From assembly GCF_001429285.1 (NCBI RefSeq), contig NZ_LMJJ01000040.1, positions 292,281 to 356,280 on the forward strand: DNA of 64,000 bases, written 5' to 3'. This DNA is from Ensifer sp. Root278 (GTDB lineage Bacteria; Pseudomonadota; Alphaproteobacteria; Rhizobiales; Rhizobiaceae). Positions 25,142 to 34,081 of the stretch are shown here, one piece after another; positions within the stretch are counted from its first letter, which is position 1, and every line of letters starts with the position of its first letter. The translations under genes were made by a program, and so were the position numbers. The notes beneath the pieces are model-generated. The model made no database searches. It saw nothing but the letters and a program-made list of their open reading frames with translations, and had not been told where the DNA came from.

Positions 25142-26368
25142 CGCGTTCAAGAGTTCCAACGTGGCCCAGCCGTCGGCGGGACGTCCGAGGCGGAGCTGCT
25201 CCTTCTGGAGTGCGGCGCGGGTGCCGGAGCCGAGGATGCCGTCGACCTTGCCGACGTCGTGGCCGAGCGTCTGGAGCTTGGTTTGCAGCGCCTTCATGGC
25301 GACATCGTCGAGGCCCGGTTCCGGGTTGCCGCCTTCATAGGTCGGCGCGCCGGCGAGGCGGGTTGCGAAGTAGGCGGCCGAGGTCGTGTAGATGAACGAC
25401 TGGTTCCACTCGAGATAGACGTTGAAGTTCGGGTAGGTCAGGAAGGCCACACCCTTGCGGCCCTGCGGCAGCACCAGCGAGGCTTCGAGATTGCCGTTGG
25501 CGGTGTTGCCGTCGCGTGGGCTGACGCCGAGCGCGAACCAGTCCGAAGCCTTCATGCCCGTCTGCAGGCCGGTCTTTTCCCAGGGGAGTTCTTCGGGAAC
25601 GCTGACTTCCTGGATCCAGGGCTGGCCAGCCTTGAAGCCGAGGCTCTGGATGAACTTGGCCGCGGTCAGGATCGCGTCAGGCGAGCTCTTCTTCAGGTTG
25701 ACGTGGCCATCGCCGTCGCCATCGACGCCATAGGCGATAATGTCTTCCGGCAGCATCTGCACCTGGCCGATCTCGCCGGCCCAGGCGCCGGTGGTCGTTG
25801 CCGGGTCAAGATCGCCGTGCTGGACCATCTCGATGGCCGCGATCAGCTGCGGTCGGAACATTTCCGGGCGGCGGCAGTCGTGCGAGAGCGTCACCAAAGC
25901 ATTGCGGGTGTTGAAGTCGCCCTGCACGGCACCAAAGTCGGTTTCCATCGCCCAGAAGGCGGTGATGACGGGGGCCGGCACGCCGAATTCCTTCTCGGCG
26001 CGGGCGAAGACGTCGGCATATTCCTTCATCTTCTGCTGGCCGATATCGAGGCGCGACTTGCTGACCGTGCGCTTGGAGAACTCGGTGAAGGTCTGCTTGA
26101 AGACGCCCTGGGTGCGGTCGCGGCTCAGCACCTTCTGGTCGATCACGGCGCCTGCGAGCGCACGATCGGCGACATCGGCCGGAACACCCTTGGCGACAGC
26201 TTCGGCCTTCACGCCCTGAAGAAACGCGCCGAGGTCGCCGCCGCAGGCAGCAGCCGGAGCGGCGCTCTGCGTGCCCGTCTGGGGCGCGGTCTGGGCGAAG
26301 GCGGTGGAGGCGGTAAGCGCCAGGAGGGCGACGGAGGCCAGGGCGTGCCGGGTAGTCCGGATCATCAT
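25136..26368 (-). CDS. Lytic murein transglycosylase, MltB-like, with peptidoglycan-binding domain
   Basis: Exported enzyme of 410 aa cleaving the MurNAc-GlcNAc bond with anhydro-product formation. A Sec signal peptide (ASVALLALTASTAFAQ) is followed by a Gln/Thr-rich linker. The SLT_2 domain spans about residues 45-330; the catalytic Glu is in FWAMETDFGAVQGDFNTRN. A PG_binding_1 repeat (LQTKLQTLGHDVGKVDGILGSGTRAALQ) ends the protein. Start: AAAGGAA precedes two adjacent ATGs (26368, 26365); the second has the better spacing. The last codons and the TAG stop lie against a mosaic repeat, so the 3' end may have been reshaped by its insertion. Confidence 0.9.
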   Translation of the reverse strand: MMIRTTRHALASVALLALTASTAFAQTAPQTGTQSAAPAAACGGDLGAFLQGVKAEAVAKGVPADVADRALAGAVIDQKVLSRDRTQGVFKQTFTEFSKRTVSKSRLDIGQQKMKEYADVFARAEKEFGVPAPVITAFWAMETDFGAVQGDFNTRNALVTLSHDCRRPEMFRPQLIAAIEMVQHGDLDPATTTGAWAGEIGQVQMLPEDIIAYGVDGDGDGHVNLKKSSPDAILTAAKFIQSLGFKAGQPWIQEVSVPEELPWEKTGLQTGMKASDWFALGVSPRDGNTANGNLEASLVLPQGRKGVAFLTYPNFNVYLEWNQSFIYTTSAAYFATRLAGAPTYEGGNPEPGLDDVAMKALQTKLQTLGHDVGKVDGILGSGTRAALQKEQLRLGRPADGWATLELLNAL

Positions 26369-26432
26369 AATTCCTTTCTTTGGCCGCGGGGTGCGGGAGA
26401 CACCACCACGGGCAGCCAAATTGCTGGATGAC

Positions 26433-26538
26433 CTGCATAACGCCTTAAATCGTCACCGATTTAGGGACAAATCATGCAGCGGTTCAAAAATGTTACAGCG
26501 ACCTTTGCGCGTCCTTGGAGATGTGCGGGCGCTGTAAA
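26433..26538 (-). repeat. RIME1-like intergenic repeat, copy e
   Basis: Reverse orientation: CTGCAT ... ATGCAG with CCTTAAATCG/CGATTTAGG arms, then TTACAGCG ... GCGCTGTAA. It lies between the GH25 gene end and the MltB-like gene start, in the probable promoter region of the latter. Confidence 0.78.
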
Positions 26539-26620
26539 TCTGCCTTTGCTCTTCCAGAGCATTATGACCGAAAGAAGAAAATGGGGTGCCTTGCCGCGGT
26601 TGCCGGCAAGAATGCCAGTC

Positions 26621-27406
26621 TTACTTCGGCTGTGAGACTGCTGCGACCCAGTTCTTCCAGTTTTTCGCCGAGCCGGCGAAGGCATTGATATCGGTACTGC
26701 CGTCGATGCCCGGGATAACGCCGGTGCTGGTGTACTGCCAGAAGGCCCAGCGGCGCTCGACATAGACGTCTTTCGGGTGCTTGGCGGTCGAGCGCACCCA
26801 GAAGTGATAGTCCTTGAACTGGTCGACGAGATTGTCCCGGTGGAAGTCGACCGAGGTGTAGATGATCGGGCGCTTGCCGTAATGGGCTTCGAGGCGATCC
26901 ATGAAGTGCTTCATCTCGGCGCGGACCTCGCTTGGAGTCGGGCGGTGGCGGCAGGTCTTCGATTCGCCGTTCCATTCGACGTCGAGCACCGGAGGCAGAT
27001 AGACCGCGCTTTTCGGCACATTGGCGATGAACCAGTCGGCCTGATCGTCGGCGGTCGAGCAGAAATAGTAGAAGTGATAGGGCGCGTAGGGGATGCCGGC
27101 GGCACGCGCCCGCTGCCAATATTCGTTGAAGCGCGTGTCGACCCTGTCCTTGCCTTCCGTCGCCTTGATGAAGGCGAAGGAGACGCCCGAATTCTTCACC
27201 TTCATCCAGTCGATATCACCATTCCATTTGGAGACGTCGATGCCGTGGATGTTGTGGTGCTGCGGGGTGCGGTCGCCGAAGTTCTGCGGGTCCGTATCCT
27301 GGAAGCGCGGCGGGATCGATGCCGTCTGCATCAGGTCGTAATCGGTCGACGAACAGGCGGAAAGGAGGGTGGCAATGGGCAGTAGAGCCAGAAGAAGCCG
27401 GCGCAT
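26621..27406 (-). CDS. Glycoside hydrolase family 25 lysozyme, lipoprotein
   Basis: 261 aa. The start at 27406 gives a lipoprotein signal peptide RRLLLALLPIATLLSAC with a lipobox LSAC at about residue 18. The GH25 domain begins with HGIDVSKWNGDIDW and contains the catalytic DVEWNGES (D-x-E). FAFIKATEGKDRVD and YFCSTADDQADWF are typical of the family. It should cleave peptidoglycan glycan strands from the periplasmic side of a membrane. The frame is open to 27502, but the longer N-terminus would spoil the signal peptide. Downstream of it lies RIME1 copy e. Confidence 0.9.
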   Translation of the reverse strand: MRRLLLALLPIATLLSACSSTDYDLMQTASIPPRFQDTDPQNFGDRTPQHHNIHGIDVSKWNGDIDWMKVKNSGVSFAFIKATEGKDRVDTRFNEYWQRARAAGIPYAPYHFYYFCSTADDQADWFIANVPKSAVYLPPVLDVEWNGESKTCRHRPTPSEVRAEMKHFMDRLEAHYGKRPIIYTSVDFHRDNLVDQFKDYHFWVRSTAKHPKDVYVERRWAFWQYTSTGVIPGIDGSTDINAFAGSAKNWKNWVAAVSQPK

Positions 27407-27658
27407 GAGGTACCTGTCTAGAGACGAGCGACGATCCTGCCTCACACGATGGCTTTCATATCGGTGATTTCCCCCGCGAGGCGTGAACCTCATCTTCACC
27501 ATATCATCGTAAAAATTGGGTTAGCTCAAGCGGGAATTGCAGGTGGGCGGGAGTTCGCCGATTTCTACTCCAACGCGAAATCCCTTTGGTGATTTCGGTG
27601 CTCTCTGGCGACGTGAGATAAGGGCGGTCGCCAGCCGACTGCGCGACCGGGTCCCGGT

Positions 27659-28327
27659 TCAGGCGGCGATTGCGACCGCCGGGCGGTGATAGACCGCAAG
27701 CCAGGCGTAGCCGCGACCGATCGCGCGGCGTTCGAGATCGGCGCCGTTTACTCTCGCCTTCTCGCGCAGAACCTCGAAGAGGTTTGCGCGTGGCGTGACA
27801 TGGAAGCGATCGAGCCAGCCGTGCAGCGCGCGGCGGAAGCTCGCCGGCAGGCGCTCCTGCTGGCCGAAATCGGCGATGTGCAGCGAGCCGCCTGGATTGA
27901 GCGCGGCGATGGCCGCATCGATCGCCTTCTGCCAATCGGGGATCATCGACAGCGAATAGGAGATGACGATGCGATCGAAGCCGCGCTCGCCGAAGATGGC
28001 GGGGTCGAAATCCGTGGCGTCGGCGACCTGAAGTTCGGCACGGCGCTTGCCGCTACGGTTGAGCTTTGCATCGGCGGAGGTCAGCATTTCCGAGGAAATG
28101 TCCAGGCCGAAGAGACGGGCCGAAGGGAAGCAGCGGCCGATCAGCGCCAGATTGCGCCCGGTGCCGCAGCCGACTTCGAGCACAGAGGCACCGGGGGCCG
28201 GGTTCATCTCCCGGATCAGCGTGTCGCGGCCGAAGAGATAGTACTTCCGCGTCAGATCGTAGAAATGCCGCTGGTAGCGGTACATGTGGTCCATGCGCCG
28301 CGCGTGCGAAATCCCGGCCTCACGCAT
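27659..28327 (-). CDS. btaB: Betaine lipid synthesis N-methyltransferase BtaB
   Basis: 222 aa SAM-dependent methyltransferase. It adds three methyl groups to diacylglycerylhomoserine to form the phosphorus-free membrane lipid DGTS. The N-terminus carries HMYRYQRHFYDLTRKYYLFGRD, a hallmark of BtaB, and motif I reads VLEVGCGTGRNL; FDRIVISYSLSMIPDW follows. It starts 4 bases after the btaA stop (ATG 28327, with AAGG upstream), giving a tight btaA-btaB unit. The upstream open frame to 28450 overlaps btaA and is not supported. Enzymes of this pair are normally made under phosphate starvation. Confidence 0.9.
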   Translation of the reverse strand: MREAGISHARRMDHMYRYQRHFYDLTRKYYLFGRDTLIREMNPAPGASVLEVGCGTGRNLALIGRCFPSARLFGLDISSEMLTSADAKLNRSGKRRAELQVADATDFDPAIFGERGFDRIVISYSLSMIPDWQKAIDAAIAALNPGGSLHIADFGQQERLPASFRRALHGWLDRFHVTPRANLFEVLREKARVNGADLERRAIGRGYAWLAVYHRPAVAIAA

Positions 28328-28331
28328 CGGC

Positions 28332-29582
28332 TCAAGCCTTCTTCCGATAGATGTGGAAACCACCATAGATGGCGGAGCGGTCTTCGGCGCCGAGCTTGAC
28401 CGATGCTTCGGCATCGTAGTGCCACTGGTCGAGCAGGGCCGAGGAGACACGGCCGGGCAGGATGCTGTCTTCTGCCGCCGTGCGGAAGATGACGATCGCG
28501 CCGGTATCGGCCGTGCGGGTGATCTCGGTCCAGAGATCGTTGAGCTGCTGGTCGGTCATCCAGTCCTGGGCATCGAGCAGGATGTAGCGGTCGACGGAAG
28601 CCGCCGGCTTGCTCGCCAGGAGCTCGGTGTAGCTTGCGTGGTGGACCTCGACACGCTCGGCATTGTTGCGGATCGCCTCGTAGGCGCGGGCATTGAGGTA
28701 GGGCGGTAGCTCGCCTTCGTGCGGCAGCGGATAGCGGCGCCCAAAGGCCTGCCAGGCGAAGTAGTTTTCCCGCAGCGGAAAGTGACAGGTGAGCTTTTCA
28801 AGCCGATGGCGCAGCACGGCGGCGAGCGACTTCTCGCTGCTGAGGCTTGCCAGCTCGTCGAACTGCTGCGGCGGGATGCCAAGCCCGAATAGCGAGCTCT
28901 TGCGGCCGGTAATCCAGCGGATGACGGGGCGATCGAAAAGCGGTGCCAGGCGCTCGTCGAAGAATTGCCGCTGCTCGCGCATCGAGCCGGCCTGGACGAA
29001 TTCTTCCGGGTTGACGCCGTGTAGACGGGCGAGCAGGTGGCTTGCGGCAATGAAGCGGCCGAGCAGGCCGGTGCGATAGATGTTGCGGCCGAAGACGCCG
29101 ATGCGGCGGCGGCCGGTCAGGTCGCGGCCGTTCCAGTAGCTGCGCGTCGCGGTGTCGAGCTTCGGCGCAATGAAGAGGTCGAAGGCCTGGACGTTGGTGG
29201 CCGTGCCCTGGGTCGCCAGGAAACGCGTGACATCCTTGTGGCTCGGCAGATGGCGGAAGGCCGCGAGCTTGAGGCGGTTCAGCGCGATGTGGTGCGGGTT
29301 GAGGTCGACGACGTCGATCTTGCGCGGGCCGGCCGACAGATAGGTCAGCATATTGCAGCCGCCGGAGCCGATAGTGACGATCCGGTGCTCCGGGCCGAGC
29401 TGCATCGCTTCCATGTCGACGATCGGATCTTCCCAGATCTGCGGGTAGACAAGACCGGAAAAAAGCAGGCCGAAGAGACGCTCCGAGAGGCCGGCAAGGG
29501 AAAAGGTCTTGTGCTGGAGCAGGGCGTTTTTCAGCTTCGGATTTTTTCTGCCAAAGCCGACGTCGGGGGCTAGTTCGGTCAT
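28332..29582 (-). CDS. btaA: S-adenosylmethionine:diacylglycerol 3-amino-3-carboxypropyltransferase BtaA
   Basis: 416 aa enzyme transferring the aminocarboxypropyl group of SAM to diacylglycerol, the first step of DGTS betaine-lipid synthesis. Family signatures include LVYPQIWEDPIVDMEAMQL, the SAM-binding IGSGGCNMLTYL, IDVVDLNPHHIALNRLKL, and YILLDAQDWMTD near the C-terminus. It is the first gene of the btaA-btaB operon and is divergent from a GGDEF protein gene. A candidate PHO box lies 59 bases upstream. The lipid replaces phospholipids when phosphate is short (established in Sinorhizobium and Rhodobacter). Confidence 0.92.
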   Translation of the reverse strand: MTELAPDVGFGRKNPKLKNALLQHKTFSLAGLSERLFGLLFSGLVYPQIWEDPIVDMEAMQLGPEHRIVTIGSGGCNMLTYLSAGPRKIDVVDLNPHHIALNRLKLAAFRHLPSHKDVTRFLATQGTATNVQAFDLFIAPKLDTATRSYWNGRDLTGRRRIGVFGRNIYRTGLLGRFIAASHLLARLHGVNPEEFVQAGSMREQRQFFDERLAPLFDRPVIRWITGRKSSLFGLGIPPQQFDELASLSSEKSLAAVLRHRLEKLTCHFPLRENYFAWQAFGRRYPLPHEGELPPYLNARAYEAIRNNAERVEVHHASYTELLASKPAASVDRYILLDAQDWMTDQQLNDLWTEITRTADTGAIVIFRTAAEDSILPGRVSSALLDQWHYDAEASVKLGAEDRSAIYGGFHIYRKKA

Positions 29583-29640
29583 CTCTGCCGGTCATCCAGT
29601 TGAAACTTAGCCGCTTCTAAAGTGACTCCGCTACACTTTG

Positions 29641-29658
29641 ATGACGAGGTTTCCACAG
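29641..29658 (-). promoter_or_regulatory. Candidate PHO box of btaAB
   Basis: On the minus strand CTGTGGA, four bases, TCGTCAT: the right spacing for tandem CTGTCAT heptamers, with 9 of 14 positions matching. A weaker third unit follows. Expected biologically, but weak as sequence. Confidence 0.35.
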
Positions 29659-29758
29659 CCCCCAGAGCGCGCTCGAACGGCCGCCATACTATTTTTCACC
29701 CATAAGAAATCATTAAACCCTGGCGTGCTAGCACCGGCTTATATTCGGGGGCGTCGAC

Positions 29759-31309
29759 ATGATGTTAGGAACGTTTCTGCCGAAGCCCGAGCAGCGATTT
29801 GCGGCTGCCGGCGCGGCATTGGGGGCTCTGGTTTCCGCGGTGTGGCTGGCGACGGAAACCGTGCTCGCAAAACAATCGCATTGGGATGTTCCGGCAATGC
29901 TTGCGGCTGGCGCCATGCCGCTCCTCCTCGGCGGATCCTTCTATCGCTGGCGTTACTCGCGCCGCCTCGAACACGAGTTGCATGCAGCCCGCCGCGCCGA
30001 GCGGCGCTTGCGCCACGAAGTCCACCGCGACAAGCTCACAGGGCTCGCAAACCGCGCGGCGCTGGAAGCGGACATTCGTCAGGCGCTTTGTGCCGAAGGG
30101 CCGGCCTTCGAGCGCAATGCCCTGCTCCTACTTGATCTCGACCGGTTCAAGGCGATCAACGATACGATGGGTCACGATGCCGGCGACCGGCTGCTTGCAC
30201 TCTTCGGCGCCCGGCTGAGGCGCGCCTTTTCCGGGGAGGCAACCGTCTACCGGCTCGGCGGAGATGAGTTCGTGCTTGCAGCGGCCGATGCCGCGTCACA
30301 GGTCGAAGCGGAAATACTCGCAATGCGGGTAAAGGCATTGTTCGAAGCGCCGTTCGATCTTGGCGATGCACGGGTCGCATCCGGCTGCAGCATCGGCATC
30401 GCCTTCGTCGAGCGAAGCGATACGGCGACGGGCGACGTGCTGAAGCGTGCGGACCTGGCGCTCTACGAGGCGAAGGCGATGAGCGGCAACAGCCACGCCT
30501 TCCACTCGGAAACGCTGACCCACGCCGCCCGGCAGCGGGCGGAGGCCGAGCGCGATGTGGCACGCGGGCTCGAGGACGACGAATTCTTCCTCGAATTCCT
30601 GCCGATTGCCGGGACGGCAAGCGGAGCCATCCGCGCTTTCGAGGCGCTGCTGCGCTGGCGGCACCCGCTTCGCGGCGTCATCGGCGCGGAAGCCTTCATA
30701 GAGCCGTCTGAGCAGAGCACGAGTGCGCTTTCGCTTGGCTATTGGACACTTCAGGCGGCCTGCACGGAGGCTGCCCGCTGGGCTTCGCCGACCGGACTGA
30801 CGGTCGCCCCCTTCGCCCCGCAACTCAAGGATCGAGACTTTGTTGCGCAGGTCAGGCAATGCCTCGCCGAGGCGAGCTTGCCGCCGGGACGCCTGACGAT
30901 CGAGATCACCGGGGACTTTTCGACCGAAGATCTCGCCCTGATTTCCGAAAATCTCCAGGGGTTGCGCGCGCTTGGTGTGCGGATTGTGCTTGGCGGCGGC
31001 GCCGGTTCATCCTTGCCCTTGAACCTGATTGCCGAACTGCAGCCCGACCAGGTGACCATCGATCTTACCGCCATCCGGGCGACCCACGGCAGCGAGCGCA
31101 GCGTTGCGCTGCTCGCCTGCCTCATCAAGACCGGCCAGGTACTGCGCCTGCCGATCGCCGTGCGCGGCATCGAAAAGCAAAGCGAGATGGATTGCGCGCA
31201 GGCAAGCGGCGCCGCGGAAGTCCGCGGTCCGTGGATATCGCCGGCGCTCACGGATGTGGCGGCATTGCCTGAGACAGGCGAAGCGGCGGATTTGCGACGC
31301 TCGGCCTAA
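29759..31309 (+). CDS. GGDEF diguanylate cyclase with degenerate EAL domain
   Basis: 516 aa. Two hydrophobic segments near residues 13-32 and 45-62 anchor it. A GGDEF domain follows at ~90-250 with an intact active site (YRLGGDEF near residue 167) and DLDRFKAINDTMGHDAGD. The C-terminal EAL-type domain (270-510) keeps FEALLRWRHP. Its metal and catalytic positions are mostly lost, however: DDFGTGYS has become LGGGAGSS, the expected AEGVE is VRGIE, and the LEITES motif reads IEITGD. Thus it probably makes c-di-GMP but does not degrade it; the EAL part may bind or regulate. GGGGG precedes the ATG. It is divergent from btaA. Confidence 0.88.
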   Translation: MMLGTFLPKPEQRFAAAGAALGALVSAVWLATETVLAKQSHWDVPAMLAAGAMPLLLGGSFYRWRYSRRLEHELHAARRAERRLRHEVHRDKLTGLANRAALEADIRQALCAEGPAFERNALLLLDLDRFKAINDTMGHDAGDRLLALFGARLRRAFSGEATVYRLGGDEFVLAAADAASQVEAEILAMRVKALFEAPFDLGDARVASGCSIGIAFVERSDTATGDVLKRADLALYEAKAMSGNSHAFHSETLTHAARQRAEAERDVARGLEDDEFFLEFLPIAGTASGAIRAFEALLRWRHPLRGVIGAEAFIEPSEQSTSALSLGYWTLQAACTEAARWASPTGLTVAPFAPQLKDRDFVAQVRQCLAEASLPPGRLTIEITGDFSTEDLALISENLQGLRALGVRIVLGGGAGSSLPLNLIAELQPDQVTIDLTAIRATHGSERSVALLACLIKTGQVLRLPIAVRGIEKQSEMDCAQASGAAEVRGPWISPALTDVAALPETGEAADLRRSA

Positions 31310-31457
31310 CGCCGCGGGACCAGCACTCCAGGGTCCCCATTCCCCAGAAATTGGAAACTTGCAGTCTGCGGGCTTTTCCTGTCGGCGAAATGCTGGTTCT
31401 CTCTGCAACTCGACAGCGACCGCGCGTCCCATCGGACCAGTACCACCGCTGTTTGAA

Positions 31458-31502
31458 TTGCTGCATCTTTCTGTCCTTGGTCGGCAAGACTCCAAGGATA
31501 TT
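31458..31502 (+). repeat. Degraded RIME1-like half element
   Basis: TTTGAATTGCTGCAT followed by TCCTTGG/CCAAGGA arms resembles only the second palindrome of the RIME1 copies; the first palindrome is missing. It ends 21 bases before the next gene. Confidence 0.4.
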
Positions 31503-31523
31503 TGAGACGGCCGGAGGGAACGC

Positions 31524-32876
31524 ATGAGACGCATGTTGAGGATATCAGGTGCGGCGCTGGTGTTGGGTGTCGTCGCGCTGTTCGGTTGGCTCGCGCTCGC
31601 GCCGCCGGAATTGCTCAAGGTCGGCGATGGGTACGCCGCGAAGATCGTCTGCTCCAATGTCTTCATTGCGCGACGCGATGCCCAGTCGGTGCTGGCCGAT
31701 GATGTCCAGGCGCCGGGACACCCCTTGCTGAAGCTGGTGAAGGTTGCCGTCGAACCGGAAAAACAGATGGTGACCGCACGGATCCTCGGCTTTGCAGCGG
31801 CGGGCTACGCCGCCTACCGGCCGGGCGCAGGATGCACGAGCCTGCCGGACGGCGGCGGCACGAGCCTGCCGCCGATCACGACCGCGGCGGCTGTGGCGGC
31901 GCCGGCTTCCGAAGCACCTTGGCCGGAAGGCGAGGGAGCCGCGATCGATCCCGCCCTGCAGAGACTTATCGAAGATGCCGATCTCGCCGGTCCGGGCGCG
32001 CGGGCGATTGCCGTCATTCGCGATGGCCGCCTGGTCGCCGAGAACTATGGTCGGGGCTTTGACCGCTCGACGCCGTTGCTCGGCTGGTCGATGACGAAAT
32101 CGGTCACGGCGGCGCTGATCGGACTGCGTGTGGCCGAGGGCCGATTGGAAGTGGCGCGTGCCGGGCTCCTGCCGGAGTGGGCGAGCGACGAACGGGCCAG
32201 CATCACGCTTGCCGATCTGATGGGCATGCAGAGCGGTCTCGAATTCAACGAGAACTATGGCGACGTCACCGACGTGACGCGCATGCTCTATCTCGAGAAG
32301 GACATGGCGGGTTATGCGGCCACCAAACCGCTGACGTCCGATCCCGGCGCGACGTTCAGCTATTCCAGCGGCACGAGCACGTTGCTGTCGCGTATCTGGA
32401 TGTGGACCTTCGATGATCCAGCGGCCGCACTTGCCTTCCCGCATGACGCGCTGTTTGCGCCCTTGGGCATGAGCAGCGCCGTGCTCGAAACCGATGCGAG
32501 CGGCACCTTCGTCGGCTCGTCCTATATGTATGCCACCGCGCAGGACTGGGCGCGCTTCGCGCAGTTCCTATTGCAGGATGGCGTCTGGAAGGGGAGGGCC
32601 ATGCTGCCGAAGGACTACGTCGCCTTCATGCGCGCGCCGGCCAAGGCTTCAGGTGGCAAATACGGCCAGGGCCAGGTGTGGCTGGAGGAAAACGGCGTGC
32701 GCGCCGGTTCCGGCAGTTTCCCGGCGGACGCCTTCTGGATGCTCGGCCATGACGGCCAGGCGATCATGCTGGTGCCTTCGCTGAAGCTCGCGGTGGTCCG
32801 GCTGGGGCTCACGCCTTCGAGGCTCGGCTACGACGTACAGAAGCTCAACGCCAAAATAATAGAGGCGCTCGATTGA
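31524..32876 (+). CDS. Serine hydrolase, beta-lactamase/class C family
   Basis: 450 aa penicillin-recognising-type hydrolase. An N-terminal hydrophobic segment (residues 5-27) anchors or exports it. The catalytic SMTK (S-x-x-K) is near residue 190 after LLGWSM, and the second motif Y-S-S is in FSYSSGTS near 277. A KTG-like third motif is not obvious; HDGQ near 410 could stand in. Members are esterases, D-aminopeptidases or low-activity beta-lactamase relatives; the substrate is not evident. GGAGGGAA precedes the ATG. It is convergent with an SLT lipoprotein gene, sharing a bidirectional terminator. Confidence 0.83.
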   Translation: MRRMLRISGAALVLGVVALFGWLALAPPELLKVGDGYAAKIVCSNVFIARRDAQSVLADDVQAPGHPLLKLVKVAVEPEKQMVTARILGFAAAGYAAYRPGAGCTSLPDGGGTSLPPITTAAAVAAPASEAPWPEGEGAAIDPALQRLIEDADLAGPGARAIAVIRDGRLVAENYGRGFDRSTPLLGWSMTKSVTAALIGLRVAEGRLEVARAGLLPEWASDERASITLADLMGMQSGLEFNENYGDVTDVTRMLYLEKDMAGYAATKPLTSDPGATFSYSSGTSTLLSRIWMWTFDDPAAALAFPHDALFAPLGMSSAVLETDASGTFVGSSYMYATAQDWARFAQFLLQDGVWKGRAMLPKDYVAFMRAPAKASGGKYGQGQVWLEENGVRAGSGSFPADAFWMLGHDGQAIMLVPSLKLAVVRLGLTPSRLGYDVQKLNAKIIEALD

Positions 32877-32883
32877 GCGCCTC
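32862..32883. terminator. Bidirectional terminator between convergent genes
   Basis: GAGGCGCTC (32862-32870) / GAGCGCCTC (32875-32883) overlaps the stop codon of the serine hydrolase. On the minus strand it is followed by TATTATTTT. A second hairpin GTAAGC/GCTTAC follows at 32903-32921. Confidence 0.65.
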
Positions 32884-32918
32884 ATAAAACGGTTCGAATA
32901 TCAGTAAGCGGGCTTCGC

Positions 32919-33965
32919 TTACTTCATGCCGAGTTCGTCGAGAAGTCCCTTGCGCTTGGCGTGGTAGTAGTAGCCGCTGGCATAGAGCTTGACCGCGCCG
33001 TCGTGCTGGTTGTCGGCCACCATCCAGGCGCCGTGCAGATACTTCGTCGCGTATTTGAGGTTGGTTTCGGCGTCGAACAGGCCCTCCGCCGGACCGTCAT
33101 AGCCGAGGCCCTTGGCGGTATTGTAGCGGATCTGCATCAGGCCGTAATTGCCCTTGCTGTAGGCGCGCGGATTGTAGTTGCTCTCGCGCTTGACGACGCG
33201 GTGAACCAGCTCGACCGGAATATCGTTCAGATCGGCATAATACTTGATCAGCTTGTCGAGGTCGGGACGCGAGCTGGTCGGCGCCTTGGTGAGCTTCATC
33301 GAATCCGGAATGACGCTGGCAACGGCTGCGACCGTCGAGCCGATGACACCGGTCTTCGGACGCTCGGTCGGCACGATCATGCGGTTGGCGACCAGCGTTT
33401 CGAGACCGACGGGCTCGCCGGTGTCGAAGTCCGATTCCATCGCGGCGGCAACTGCGAGCGTCGAAACCGGAAGATCCTGGACGCGGGCCGTCTTGGTCGC
33501 GGCGGGCGAAGCGGCCGCTGCCGCCAGTTGCGTCGCGTCGCCCGACAGCGGGGTTTCGGCGGCGGCGATGGCAGCGGTCGCATTCGTTTGCGCTGTCGGA
33601 GCAACCATGGCAAGCGCCATGGAGTCGCCCGGCTTGGCAGCGGGGACCGCGACCATCGAGGGGGCGGCTTCGGCGCCTTGCGCCAGGTCAGCCGCGACCG
33701 GATAGGTGACCGCGATGCCCGATGCCTGGGCTGCCGTCTGTGCCATAAGCGCAGCGCTCGTTGCGGTGGCCACACCATCAGGCGTGGGCAGCGCGTAGGC
33801 CGTCATTTCAGTGCCGGGCTTTGCGAGCGGGGTGACCGTCTGCACGGCCGTCAGTTCTTCGAGCGACGTGTGCTCTACCGTTGAGCATCCCGAGACGATG
33901 GTCGCCGACAGTATAGCTGCCACGCCAAACGTCTGTTTGGTAAGGGAAATACGGTACTTCGCCAT
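32919..33965 (-). CDS. Transglycosylase SLT domain lipoprotein
   Basis: 348 aa. A lipoprotein signal peptide (FGVAAILSATIVSGC, lipobox VSGC) is followed by ~200 residues of Ala/Thr/Pro-rich linker and a C-terminal SLT domain. There the catalytic Glu is in VKRESNYNPRAYS, then NYGLMQI and NLKYATKYLHGAW, all conserved in Slt-type transglycosylases. It should be an outer-membrane or inner-membrane-anchored enzyme acting on peptidoglycan. The long linker may let it span to the wall layer. Monocistronic. Confidence 0.88.
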   Translation of the reverse strand: MAKYRISLTKQTFGVAAILSATIVSGCSTVEHTSLEELTAVQTVTPLAKPGTEMTAYALPTPDGVATATSAALMAQTAAQASGIAVTYPVAADLAQGAEAAPSMVAVPAAKPGDSMALAMVAPTAQTNATAAIAAAETPLSGDATQLAAAAASPAATKTARVQDLPVSTLAVAAAMESDFDTGEPVGLETLVANRMIVPTERPKTGVIGSTVAAVASVIPDSMKLTKAPTSSRPDLDKLIKYYADLNDIPVELVHRVVKRESNYNPRAYSKGNYGLMQIRYNTAKGLGYDGPAEGLFDAETNLKYATKYLHGAWMVADNQHDGAVKLYASGYYYHAKRKGLLDELGMK

Positions 33966-34081
33966 TCTGTCACTTTCGTGCTTCTGGGCCCCGTAGCCCC
34001 TGCAAATCAGCGGTTGCCAGCCGCCAAGAGTGAATCTCCATTAACCTATGAGGCTGGCGGCGGCAAGCGCGGGCGACATTT

